Below are positions 7,959 to 15,892 of a stretch of 64,000 nt of DNA, piece by piece. A program made the translations under genes and the position numbers. The stretch covers positions 124,001-188,000 of the forward strand of contig CAJUJH010000003.1 of NCBI GenBank assembly GCA_910586855.1. Reading direction: 5' to 3'. The DNA is from Candidatus Gastranaerophilales bacterium (lineage in GTDB: Bacteria; Cyanobacteriota; Vampirovibrionia; Gastranaerophilales; Gastranaerophilaceae). The notes under the pieces are model-generated. The model made no database searches and had not been told where the DNA came from. It saw only the letters and a program-made list of their open reading frames with translations. How positions within the stretch are numbered: position 1 is the stretch's first letter; each line of letters opens with the position of its first letter.

Positions 7959-9197
7959 GTGTACAAAGACAAGGTTCTTACAATGATACTTGCAGGCGGA
8001 CAAGGAAAAAGACTCTTCCCTTTAACCCGCGATAGAGCAAAACCCGCTGTTCCTTTTGGCGGCAGATATCGTATCATAGATTTTGTTCTAAATAATTTTG
8101 TAAATTCAGGTTTTTATAAAATAAAAGTATTAACCCAATATAAATCAGACTCCTTAAATAAACATATATCAAGGGGTTGGAACCTTTCAGCTTCGGTTGG
8201 TCAATATGTTGACTGTGTACCAGCGCAAATGAGAACAGACGGCAACTGGTACAAAGGTACGGCAGATGCTATATATCAAAATATTAACCAGATAACAGAC
8301 GGTAATTATGGTAATATTTGCGTCTTTGGAGGCGACCATATCTATAAAATGGATGTCCGCCAAATGCTTGATTACCATAATAAAAAAGAAGCCGACCTTA
8401 CAATCGCTGCAATTCCTATCCCGATTGAACTTGCAAGCGAATACGGCATAATCGAGGTAAATGAAAACTGGCAGTTAACAGGTTTTATCGAAAAACCAAA
8501 AACAGCACCCAAACATATCCCCGGTGTACCAAATATGTGCCTTGCTTCAATGGGAAATTACATTTTTAAATCAGGAATTTTAATTGATGAAGTCTGCAAA
8601 GATTCAAAAGATGAAAATTCTGCCCACGATTTTGGCAAAAACATAATCCCTAATATGCTCTATTCCGGTAAAAAAGTATTCATCTACGATTTTGCAAAAA
8701 ATGAATTTCCGGGAATGACTCCCTCTGAAAAAGGCTACTGGAGAGATGTAGGAAATGTCGACAGTTATTTTCAGGCCAATATGGATTTATTAGACTATGA
8801 CCCTGAATTAAATCTTTATTCAAAAGATTGGCCTTTGCGTACATTTAACTACAATTTCCCTCCCGCAAAATTTATCTGGGATGAAGATAAAAGGGTGGGC
8901 GTTGCTAAAAACTCACTTGTATCTGAAGGATGTATTATATCAGGCGGTTCGCTTTCAGGATGTGTTTTATCACCAAAAGTGCATATCAACAGTTTTTGTA
9001 ATATTTCAAATTCAATCTTGCTTGAAAACGTTAAAGTAGGACGTCATTCAAGAATTAACCGCGCAATCATTGATAAAAACGTAGCAATCCCGCCATATAC
9101 AGAAATCGGATTTAATAGAGAAGAAGACCTTAAACGCGGATTCTTTGTTTCAGAAGGCGGCATTACCGTTGTTCCAAAAGATGCAATAGTGGATTAA
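7959..9197 (+). CDS. glgC: Glucose-1-phosphate adenylyltransferase
   Basis: The 412-residue ADP-glucose pyrophosphorylase makes ADP-glucose for glycogen. It shows the nucleotidyltransferase signature ILAGGQGKRLFPLT, the KPAVPFGGRYR loop, the FGGDHIYKMD segment, the FIEKP substrate-binding motif, WRDVG, and a C-terminal left-handed beta-helix with hexapeptide repeats. Translation starts at GTG 7959 preceded by AAAAGG. No other glycogen genes are adjacent. Confidence 0.95.
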   Translation: MYKDKVLTMILAGGQGKRLFPLTRDRAKPAVPFGGRYRIIDFVLNNFVNSGFYKIKVLTQYKSDSLNKHISRGWNLSASVGQYVDCVPAQMRTDGNWYKGTADAIYQNINQITDGNYGNICVFGGDHIYKMDVRQMLDYHNKKEADLTIAAIPIPIELASEYGIIEVNENWQLTGFIEKPKTAPKHIPGVPNMCLASMGNYIFKSGILIDEVCKDSKDENSAHDFGKNIIPNMLYSGKKVFIYDFAKNEFPGMTPSEKGYWRDVGNVDSYFQANMDLLDYDPELNLYSKDWPLRTFNYNFPPAKFIWDEDKRVGVAKNSLVSEGCIISGGSLSGCVLSPKVHINSFCNISNSILLENVKVGRHSRINRAIIDKNVAIPPYTEIGFNREEDLKRGFFVSEGGITVVPKDAIVD

Positions 9198-9319
9198 TAA
9201 CTTGTATTTTAAGTAATATATTGCAATTTGAATCATCATTATAACAAGCTGCGGAATGTTCCTGCTATGTTTATTGTGTATTGAATTATATTAGCACACA
9301 ATAAGAAAAGGAAAGAAAA

Positions 9320-9499
9320 ATGCATTTAAGAGTTAATGTTTGGTTTGAAGATTCAACAACAAGAATGGATATTCCGTCAAAAGATTTAAGAAAGATTCTA
9401 CCGGCTTTCCTGAAAAATGAAGACGACACTATAAAAGCGCAAACTCTTGCAAAACAATTAAACAATTTAATTAATAAACTAAATAAATTTCTTAACTGA
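9320..9499 (+). CDS. Small conserved-looking protein, 59 residues
   Basis: ATG 9320 is preceded by AAAAGGAAAG, and the frame runs to TGA 9497-9499. The product begins MHLRVNVWFEDS and has an amphipathic helix-rich C-terminus ending in an Asn/Lys/Leu pattern. The Shine-Dalgarno, typical codon use and a following hairpin support it as a real gene. No family was recognised. An ATTGTGT/ACACAAT inverted repeat (9275-9301) lies just upstream and could be an operator. Confidence 0.6.
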   Translation: MHLRVNVWFEDSTTRMDIPSKDLRKILPAFLKNEDDTIKAQTLAKQLNNLINKLNKFLN

Positions 9500-9505
9500 C
9501 CGCAG

Positions 9506-9523
9506 GGTGCATTTTATTGCACC
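9506..9523. terminator. Weak hairpin after the small ORF
   Basis: GGTGCA (9506-9511) pairs with TGCACC (9518-9523) around a T-rich loop, with no strong T tract. It may be a weak terminator for the 59-residue gene. Confidence 0.35.
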
Positions 9524-9565
9524 GTTCTATAACCAAAATAATTTCATTAAAGCCGTAATTTTCAT

Positions 9566-9603
9566 AAAAAAACGGGTATTGAAAGGTTACAAAATCAATA
9601 CCC
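9566..9603 (-). terminator. Terminator of the glycine-rich prepilin gene
   Basis: On the minus strand GGGTATTG (9603-9596) pairs with CAATACCC (9581-9574), followed by GTTTTTTT. It sits 30 nt after the stop of the 9632-12703 gene. Confidence 0.85.
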
Positions 9604-9631
9604 TAGAAAAATTGTTTATCGTAAATACTTT

Positions 9632-12600
9632 TTAATCTAGTGTCGTACTCTTATATTCAAGAATTACAAAACCGTTTCCGCCTTTGCCGCCGTTTCCTCC
9701 CGTATTATTAAGTACGGCACCACCACCTCCGCCTCCTCCAAATACCCCGTTATTTCCGCTTGCAGAAACTCCTGTATTTGTAATATTGCATATTTCTTCA
9801 TATAAAGGAGATAATATACTGCTTCCGCCACAGCCTGGTCTAATGGGACCGGCTGAATTATTTGTACTATCATTTGCTTTAGCGCTTGCAGCACAGGCAA
9901 TATTACCATCTTTGTCTTTGGTTTTTAATAAGCAGGCAAGATATCCGCCCATGCCACCATAATCGCTGCTGCCTTCCTGTCCCATCACGATATTCATATT
10001 TGATTGCACATATTCTTTATAAAGATTTGAATACCCATTTGGAAGCAGCTTTTTCTCTGCATGGACTCCCGTATCCATTGTGCCATTGTTTCCTTTAATT
10101 CCACCTTTTGCTGTACCCCTTATAGTTTTTCCTCCTGAAATTACGCTGATACTTGTAGTTCCGCCATTTCCATTCTCCCCGATTGTGGATTCTTCAAATA
10201 AATCAGAATCTTCATCATTTTGGGTTTTTAAAACACCGCCGCCTCTGCCAATTCTTATTTTCATAACCCTTTTGCTTGTATCGCCTTCAAGGTTACTTAC
10301 CGTCATCTGTGTAAATTCACCCACGGTACCTCCTCCGCCATTTGAACCGCCCCATTCAATGTATATATAGCCATTAGCGCCTTTACCACCACGACCCGAA
10401 CCAGAACCAAGTACAGTTACGCCTCCTCCGCCGCCTCCGCCTGCACCATAACTATTTGAAGCAGCATCCATTCCATCAGAGTGCACACCGCCGCCAACTC
10501 CGCCTTGTAGTACTGAGCCTTTTAAATCATATGATATACCGCCATTTCCGCCACCAGCACCATTCGACACGATATTTCCTTGACTACCGTTGCCACCTCC
10601 GGTGCCAAAATCAATATTGGTCCAATTATTGTATCTTGCACTACTGCTAAAATTTGTCGTTTTTATGCCACCGCCATAACCGCCGCTATTTTGTATATAT
10701 GTATCATCATTTTCATATTTTCCACCCTTTCCGCCTGATACAGAATATACATTACCTCCAACCGTAATTGAGGTTGCAGTACCGTCATTACCATTCACAT
10801 TATAGACATCTTGTGTTGTTTTATTACCACCAACGCCAATATTCATATTTATTACTTGTCCTGGGGTAACATCTATTTCCCCTATCCAGATTTGTCCGGC
10901 ACCGCCTCCACCGCCAGAATTTGCCTGAACATAGTAATCACATTTTAAACCGTTTGATACAGCAGGGACGTTGTACCATACTTTAATCGCACCTGGCCTA
11001 GCAGGGTCACCAGATACACAGTTTGAATCATTAAATATTCTACTAGCCTCTCCACCTAGTCCACAGCCGCCTCCGCCGCCCTGTGCCCACCCGCAGCCAT
11101 TACTTCCGCCATAGCCTCCGCCGCCTCCGCCGCCGCCAGTTCCTCCTCCGCCAATAACAGAATAACTATTTCCCTCAGTTCCATTTGCACTTCCTTTTCC
11201 ACCGACACCATTTCCACCGCCATACCTGCCACCTGTTCCTGGGGTACCATACGTACCACCTGTTGCGCCAATACCTCCACTGCCTTGATTCCAGCTGCCT
11301 CCGCCAGCACCACCATACCCGCCCCCAGTTATATTACCAAATCCTGCATTTGGACCTCCGCCAATGGCTCCACTTCCGCCTGCACCACCATATGCACCAC
11401 CGCCTGCGCCCCCACCGCCACCTGCGCTATATCCGTTTCCTTCACAACCACTGCCCTGTGTTCCGCTGCCGCCCCCACCACCAACTTGAAATATTATTTT
11501 ACCGCTTGTATTTGCAGCACCAGTCAATATTGTGGTTGCACCACCGCCACCTCCACCGCCACCGGTACCTATGTATTTGCCACCCCCTGCACTCTTGCCG
11601 CCTGCGCCACCATTATTATAATTATAACTCGCACTGCTGCTTCCTCCATTTCCACCCCTGATTGTTGATACACTCTCACTGCCACTTGCATTGCCTCCAC
11701 TATTAGCATTACCGCCGCCAAGAAAGCTGTTGCCACCGGCACCCCCTGGAACAACCGCACCAGCTCCGCCGTAATTGTTATTAATACTACCGCTGGTTTT
11801 AGAACCACTTTTTCCACCTTCACCAACTGCTAAATATATATTAGAAGCAGCAGTTGTGGTATTTAGTGCTTGATTTTCAACATAGCTTCCCGTTCCACCA
11901 GGCATACTATTATAACCTCTGCCACCTCCTGCTCCACATGCAGTCACTTTTGTAAGTGTGACATTTGTTTTTCCATTTCCGCCAACTTTCTTAAAAACTG
12001 TATTTGGCGCAATCTTTGTATCGCTGTCTGATACCATAGTCCATTGATTTATAACACCCGTATTTTTACAGGTAGATGGAAATTCAGGAGCCTTATAATT
12101 ACTTGGCGGGGTTATCTTATCCGCAAACACATATGCTCCCGCCTCTGTTATACTGCCATCAGCACCATTTAATGCAGGTATATCAGCATAACTTGTTTTT
12201 ATGCTACCTCCACCTGACGCCCCTCCACCTCCGGCACCCACCATAAATACCCTCAATTTAGTAACATTTTGAGGCACAGTCCAACTTTGAGAAGACGTAA
12301 ATGTTTTGTTTTCATAATAAGCATCTCCGCCTGCTCCGCCGCCGCCCATCATTGTAATTCTTACCTGGTTTGCATCTATAGGTATGTTAAAATTTGTATC
12401 AGTTGTAAAAACTGAAAAAACAGTATTTTTGTCATAATCTGCTGCTTGGCTCATTACTTTTATATCTGCTTCATTCATCCTCTTTGTCATAACAGGGGCA
12501 AGCGCTGCTAAAAGCAGCGATGCTACCAATAATGCCATAAGCATTTCGACAAGGGAAAAAGCAAAGGATTTTCGGATGGGTAATGCCCATATGGGCAGTT

Positions 12601-12703
12601 TAAGTTTCTTTACATTTAGTTTATAATTAGAAAAACCTGAAATTTTAGACATAAAAGCCTTAGGGCTAAGGAAAGCCCTTGAAACGATGAACAAATTTAA
12701 CAT
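9632..12703 (-). CDS. Giant glycine-rich prepilin-like surface protein
   Basis: The product has 1023 residues. Near residues 47-80 is a class III/type IV prepilin segment, FAFSLVEMLMALLVASLL. This gives Phe+1 and the conserved Glu+5, but Ala rather than Gly at -1, and a long (about 48-residue) basic leader. An internal Met at residue 18 is an alternative start. The rest is a huge Gly-rich mosaic with many runs of GGGGGG, broken by beta-rich modules such as SWTVPQNVTKLRVFMVGAGG, which resemble Gly_rich_2-type adhesin modules. It is probably processed by a prepilin peptidase and displayed on the cell surface as an unusually large pilin-like or pseudopilin-anchored adhesin. It is monocistronic with its own terminator and is divergent from an HTH gene. 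Confidence 0.8.
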   Translation of the reverse strand: MLNLFIVSRAFLSPKAFMSKISGFSNYKLNVKKLKLPIWALPIRKSFAFSLVEMLMALLVASLLLAALAPVMTKRMNEADIKVMSQAADYDKNTVFSVFTTDTNFNIPIDANQVRITMMGGGGAGGDAYYENKTFTSSQSWTVPQNVTKLRVFMVGAGGGGASGGGSIKTSYADIPALNGADGSITEAGAYVFADKITPPSNYKAPEFPSTCKNTGVINQWTMVSDSDTKIAPNTVFKKVGGNGKTNVTLTKVTACGAGGGRGYNSMPGGTGSYVENQALNTTTAASNIYLAVGEGGKSGSKTSGSINNNYGGAGAVVPGGAGGNSFLGGGNANSGGNASGSESVSTIRGGNGGSSSASYNYNNGGAGGKSAGGGKYIGTGGGGGGGGATTILTGAANTSGKIIFQVGGGGGSGTQGSGCEGNGYSAGGGGGAGGGAYGGAGGSGAIGGGPNAGFGNITGGGYGGAGGGSWNQGSGGIGATGGTYGTPGTGGRYGGGNGVGGKGSANGTEGNSYSVIGGGGTGGGGGGGGYGGSNGCGWAQGGGGGCGLGGEASRIFNDSNCVSGDPARPGAIKVWYNVPAVSNGLKCDYYVQANSGGGGGAGQIWIGEIDVTPGQVINMNIGVGGNKTTQDVYNVNGNDGTATSITVGGNVYSVSGGKGGKYENDDTYIQNSGGYGGGIKTTNFSSSARYNNWTNIDFGTGGGNGSQGNIVSNGAGGGNGGISYDLKGSVLQGGVGGGVHSDGMDAASNSYGAGGGGGGGVTVLGSGSGRGGKGANGYIYIEWGGSNGGGGTVGEFTQMTVSNLEGDTSKRVMKIRIGRGGGVLKTQNDEDSDLFEESTIGENGNGGTTSISVISGGKTIRGTAKGGIKGNNGTMDTGVHAEKKLLPNGYSNLYKEYVQSNMNIVMGQEGSSDYGGMGGYLACLLKTKDKDGNIACAASAKANDSTNNSAGPIRPGCGGSSILSPLYEEICNITNTGVSASGNNGVFGGGGGGGAVLNNTGGNGGKGGNGFVILEYKSTTLD

Positions 12704-12729
12704 TTTTAGAACCTTTAATTTATATCATA

Positions 12730-12749
12730 TTTGATATAATCATATCAAA
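12730..12749. promoter_or_regulatory. Operator-like palindrome in a divergent promoter region
   Basis: TTTGATAT (12730-12737) and ATATCAAA (12742-12749) form a perfect 8-bp inverted repeat with a 4-nt centre. It lies between the start of the prepilin gene (12703, minus) and the HTH gene (12800, plus). It is a candidate binding site for that HTH protein. Confidence 0.6.
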
Positions 12750-12799
12750 TTTAGTATAAAAAATCAACTTTACTCCCTCAATAACATCATTATTGATAT

Positions 12800-13090
12800 A
12801 TGCATGGAAGAGATATAAGCACAAAACATTTAATTAAAGGAATGCTCCTTATGAGAGACATTTCTTTAACAAAACTTGCTGAAGAACTAAACAGGCGCTT
12901 TGGATATTCTTTCACACAGTCAAATCTTTCAAGAAAATTAAACACAGATACAGTTAAATGGAGCGAATTGCGAGACATTACAACAATTCTAGGCTATAAC
13001 ATAAGAATTTCCCCATCTGAAAACTGGGATGGCATTAACACAAACAACTCATCCTCCAAAAAAAGAGAAAATATGACAACAATTCTTTAA
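12800..13090 (+). CDS. Small HTH DNA-binding protein (lambda-repressor-like)
   Basis: The 96-residue protein has an HTH of the type LTKLAEELNRRFGYSFTQSN followed by LSRKLNTDTVKWSELRDI, a pattern seen in small Cro/CI-like regulators common in gut Gram-positives and Melainabacteria-like genomes. Helix 1 (KHLIKGMLLMRD) is needed for the fold, so the upstream ATG 12800 is preferred over ATG 12851. The C-terminal tail is polar and probably disordered. It is divergent from the giant prepilin gene with a palindrome between them, so it may regulate that gene. Confidence 0.65.
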   Translation: MHGRDISTKHLIKGMLLMRDISLTKLAEELNRRFGYSFTQSNLSRKLNTDTVKWSELRDITTILGYNIRISPSENWDGINTNNSSSKKRENMTTIL

Positions 13091-13142
13091 TTGCTGTATA
13101 ATATTTTTGAAAACCAAATAACAAAAGCAAGGAAGGAATTTT

Positions 13143-13607
13143 ATGGTTAAGCCTTGGAATGAATATTTTTTAGAAATTGCAAAAACCTGCGCTTCAAGGT
13201 CAAATTGTCTAAGGGCACAGGTAGGCGCTGTTATTGTTGGAGAAGATAAAAAAATTAAAGCTACAGGTTACAACGGTACCCCTTCAAAAGTAGTTTCATG
13301 CCTGGAACTTGGGTATTGTTACCGTGTTGAAAATAAAATACCGTCAGGTACAAGATATGAAACCTGCCGCTCAATCCATGCCGAACAAAATGCCATAATC
13401 CAGGCAGGGCAAGATAGATGCAAGGGTGCTACAATGTATATTTACGGGCACAATTTTATCTGCATCCTATGTAAAAGATTTATAGTTCAAGCAGGAATAA
13501 AAGATGTTTATCTGCAAAAAGAAACCGGTGCACCTATTGAATATGTTGATTGCGAACACATAAGAGAAGAACTTTCTAAAGATTTTGCACCAAAAAGCAA
13601 CGTTTAA
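13143..13607 (+). CDS. dCMP deaminase family protein
   Basis: The 154-residue zinc-dependent deaminase would convert dCMP to dUMP for thymidylate synthesis (ComEB/Dctd family). Zinc ligands are visible: His79 in HAEQNAII with Glu81 as the proton shuttle, and Cys107/Cys110. The usual PCxxC has Ile in place of Pro (ICILC). An N-terminal extra metal or allosteric segment (SRSNCLRAQVGA) matches the family. The Shine-Dalgarno AAGGAAGG precedes ATG. Confidence 0.92.
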   Translation: MVKPWNEYFLEIAKTCASRSNCLRAQVGAVIVGEDKKIKATGYNGTPSKVVSCLELGYCYRVENKIPSGTRYETCRSIHAEQNAIIQAGQDRCKGATMYIYGHNFICILCKRFIVQAGIKDVYLQKETGAPIEYVDCEHIREELSKDFAPKSNV

Positions 13608-13641
13608 TACGGTTTTAAGAACAAATTAATAATAAAAATTT

Positions 13642-13675
13642 AAAGACGGGGAGCTAAAAGCACATCCCCGTCTTT
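13642..13675. terminator. Bidirectional intrinsic terminator
   Basis: AAAGACGGGGA (13642-13652) pairs perfectly with TCCCCGTCTTT (13665-13675). It can end the deaminase transcript on the plus strand and the structured RNA or hsp20 transcript on the minus strand, where it is followed by an AT-rich tail. Confidence 0.85.
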
Positions 13676-13790
13676 TGGTTCACTGAAAGAACATTTTTGA
13701 ACCGTTAACAATCCCCTAAACAATCTTGGGTTTCCTTTGTTAAGGTATCCGTTCTTTAGTGCCAACCGGCTCCCCTGAATAAAGGTAGCC
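13642..13790 (-). ncRNA. Candidate rod-shaped structured RNA (3' of hsp20)
   Basis: On the minus strand the region folds into an extended interrupted hairpin. GGUU, CACU and AAAGAAC (13767-13751) pair with GUUCUUU, AGUG and AACC (13691-13677); inside them UUAACAA pairs with UUGUUAA, then CCC with GGG. The terminator hairpin follows. The 5' segment GGGGAGC (13775-13769) is also complementary to the GCUCCCC arm of the terminator, so a closing stem and the terminator are mutually exclusive. The shape recalls 6S RNA, but no signature proves it. It could also be the structured 3' UTR of hsp20. Confidence 0.45.
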
Positions 13791-13795
13791 TGAAA

Positions 13796-14266
13796 TTATT
13801 TTATATCTATCTTTTTAACCTCTTCATTTTTAGGTTCAACTTTTTTAAGGTTAATATATAATACCCCGTCTTTAAATTCGCTGTCAGCATCTTCTAAACG
13901 TACAGGATGCTCAAGTCTTATATTTCTTGAAAATTTACCGTAACGAAATTCTGAATATTTAATATCAGCCTTTTCTTCCCCATTTTCATTATTTTTTTCA
14001 AACTTTGATTCCGCTGAAATCATAACATTATCAGGCGTTAAAGCTAAAGAGATATTTTCCTTTTTAACACAAGGTAATTCTACTTTTATGTTATAGCATT
14101 CCTTTGTTTCGGAAATTTCAACTGCAGGGCGGAAATTACGTATCATAGGCATATTTGAATCTGATGGTTCAATATCGCCAAATGTATCTTTCAAAAACCT
14201 TTGCAAGTCTTCATGCATATTTTCAAAGAAAAAAGACGGCTCTCTTTTAATAAGGCTGAATCTCAT
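13796..14266 (-). CDS. Small heat-shock protein, Hsp20/alpha-crystallin family
   Basis: The 156-residue protein has an alpha-crystallin domain from about residue 45 to 145: FRPAVEISETKECYNIKVELPCVKKENI... with the conserved A-x-x-x-x-G-V-L-like DGVLYINL near the C-terminus (A replaced by FK). It acts as an ATP-independent holdase for unfolding proteins in the cytoplasm. The N-terminal arm has an FFFENMHEDLQRFL helix. The start is chosen at ATG 14266 with AAAGGAAAG upstream. The structured RNA follows it directly. Confidence 0.92.
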   Translation of the reverse strand: MRFSLIKREPSFFFENMHEDLQRFLKDTFGDIEPSDSNMPMIRNFRPAVEISETKECYNIKVELPCVKKENISLALTPDNVMISAESKFEKNNENGEEKADIKYSEFRYGKFSRNIRLEHPVRLEDADSEFKDGVLYINLKKVEPKNEEVKKIDIK

Positions 14267-14448
14267 TAACCTTTCCTTTCGTTTGGATTATAGCTATATT
14301 TTGTATCATAAAAAATTATCCCCATCCCCCAACAGGGAAGCTTAAAAGCATTATTGTAAGAATGTTAACTTTTGTAACATAAAGTTTAAATTTTGAAATT
14401 TTTGAAGAGAAATTGTTTTTATTTAATTGTAGGAGTTTAAAAAACAAA

Positions 14449-14775
14449 ATGGCAACACCAATTACAAGTAATTACAATGCATTCCTCGCCTCTGAAATGT
14501 ATCAGACCAAATTCAAGGGCGAAAACGGAAAAAATGCAAATCAATTTAAAAACAACGTTCAGGCACCTAAGGCAAATCCTGAGGTAACCGGGGTAAACCC
14601 GTTTACCAAAGCAGCCCCGATAAGCCACACAGCAGAAGCCTATGAAGGACAAGGTACAGTATCATTTATTGCGCAAAAGAAGGCTCAAATGGCAGAAGTA
14701 GGCTTAGGCGGAAACCCGCATGCTACAGAAACTTTGGGCAACAGACTCAATGTAACCGAATATGATATGTTTTAA
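14449..14775 (+). CDS. Lineage-type hypothetical protein with N-terminal FKG motif
   Basis: ATG 14449 with AGGAG 12 nt upstream gives 108 residues. The frame extends upstream to 14413, but only without a Shine-Dalgarno. The sequence begins MATPITSNYNAF and carries QTKFKGENG around residues 17-25. The rest is a low-complexity Ala/Asn/Pro-rich region and a C-terminal NRLNVTEYDMF. No known domain was recognised. The N-terminal F-K-G motif recurs in the gene at the right edge of the window. Function unknown. Confidence 0.6.
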   Translation: MATPITSNYNAFLASEMYQTKFKGENGKNANQFKNNVQAPKANPEVTGVNPFTKAAPISHTAEAYEGQGTVSFIAQKKAQMAEVGLGGNPHATETLGNRLNVTEYDMF

Positions 14776-14820
14776 TTTAAACCCTTAAATTCTTGTTTAG
14801 GGTATTTAAAAAATGTAAAT

Positions 14821-14842
14821 AAAAAGCCCCAAAAAATGGGGC
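14821..14842 (-). terminator. Minus-strand terminator
   Basis: GCCCC (14826-14830) pairs with GGGGC (14838-14842). Read on the minus strand it is followed by TTTTTATTT. It ends transcription from the 14989-15699 gene. Confidence 0.75.
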
Positions 14843-14876
14843 ATCTAAAATGAACAATGGAGTAAATTTATTTAAA

Positions 14877-14907
14877 GCACAGGTCATTATAAAGCCCTGT
14901 GTTTTTT
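14877..14907 (+). terminator. Plus-strand terminator
   Basis: CACAGG (14878-14883) pairs with CCTGTG (14896-14901) followed by TTTTTT. It ends the 14449-14775 transcript, so convergent genes have interleaved terminators. Confidence 0.8.
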
Positions 14908-14988
14908 GTATTCAATTTTATTTTACCTATGCCTATCTGATTTTTAGCAGCATAGGATAAATTCACAAGCTTAAGCTCTTATGTGGAA

Positions 14989-15699
14989 CTACCCAAAAGT
15001 CTTAAAGCTTGTCTCTACATTTTCTTTAATAACTTTTTGAACACTTTCAATCTCTGTTTCAAGCGCACTATGTTCTGTTTCAAGTCTTTTTAGCTCGCAT
15101 TCCAAAAGCTTATCTGCTCTATGAAATTCTTTAATTCTCTTATCATAAAGACTTTGTGCCTCAGAATCATCCGTTTTATCTTCATTATCCGTAATATACT
15201 GAGCCAGCTTGCTGTCGCTGTACAGCATAGTTTCTAAATCTTTTGTATTGTACTTGCCTATTTGTTCCATATCTTTCATAACAAATAAGAAATTACCTTC
15301 ACGCAGGTTCTTTTCCAGGAAATCTGCATCATTTACATCAGGACATAAAAAATAATCATCCCTTGTTTTACCCTCAGGCATAGGGTCCGGAAGAGAAGGA
15401 ACCACGATTTTATTTGAAGTAGCGGAAACCAAAGACATACTCATACCGCCTTCTTTGTCGCTTCTTATAATGTCATCGTAGTGTAATCTTGCATTATAAT
15501 TTATTGAAGTGCTGTTTTGGTTAGCCTGCCCATACAAAAGGGTTCTGTTTTGCATAGCATCATTGTATTCTTCTGTCCAGCCGTCAACATTTTCAGCAAG
15601 CATCATACGTTGAAACGTAATAGACTGGGCTTGAAATTCATTATTGCTCTTTTGTGCCGTCAGCATTAAGAAGCGGCCTTGGCTTGCAGACATACCCAT
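14989..15699 (-). CDS. Hypothetical protein with C-terminal coiled coil
   Basis: The 236-residue soluble protein has no signal peptide. The N-terminus MGMSASQGRFLMLTAQKSN is followed by a helix with QAQSITFQRMM. The C-terminal 60 residues (KLLECELKRLETEHSALETE) form a clear coiled coil with heptad spacing. The N-terminal pattern resembles proteins repeated in this bacterial group that have no assigned function, a recollection that cannot be checked here. Shine-Dalgarno AAGGAG lies upstream of ATG 15699. A structural or scaffold role is only a guess. Confidence 0.55.
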   Translation of the reverse strand: MGMSASQGRFLMLTAQKSNNEFQAQSITFQRMMLAENVDGWTEEYNDAMQNRTLLYGQANQNSTSINYNARLHYDDIIRSDKEGGMSMSLVSATSNKIVVPSLPDPMPEGKTRDDYFLCPDVNDADFLEKNLREGNFLFVMKDMEQIGKYNTKDLETMLYSDSKLAQYITDNEDKTDDSEAQSLYDKRIKEFHRADKLLECELKRLETEHSALETEIESVQKVIKENVETSFKTFG

Positions 15700-15833
15700 T
15701 GTTTTAAAGCACTCCTTTGTTCTTTAATTTAAAATTGTCATCTTAGATTTGCCGGATTAATGGCTTATTACATGTTCTATATCGGCACACATTAAATTAA
15801 ACTTTATGATTCTATGAAACACTTTTACAAAAG

Positions 15834-15861
15834 TTTACAAAACAAAATCAAATGCTATAAT
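15834..15861 (+). promoter_or_regulatory. Promoter of the nitrilase-family gene
   Basis: TTTACA (15834-15839) and TATAAT (15856-15861) with a 16-nt spacer lie about 30 nt upstream of ATG 15893, which has GAAGGAG. Confidence 0.7.
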
Positions 15862-15892
15862 TATCTAAAACAAGTGCACGAAGGAGTTTTTA

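Noticed and set aside
11185..11668. Long His/Arg- or Thr-rich frames on the plus strand opposite the prepilin gene
   Set aside because: They arise from the antisense of Gly codons (CCN/GCC repeats). They lack ribosome sites and have composition unlike any protein, while the minus-strand frame has a signal and a terminator.
13642..13790. SRP RNA
   Set aside because: The GGUCAGG...GGAAG core of bacterial SRP RNA is absent.
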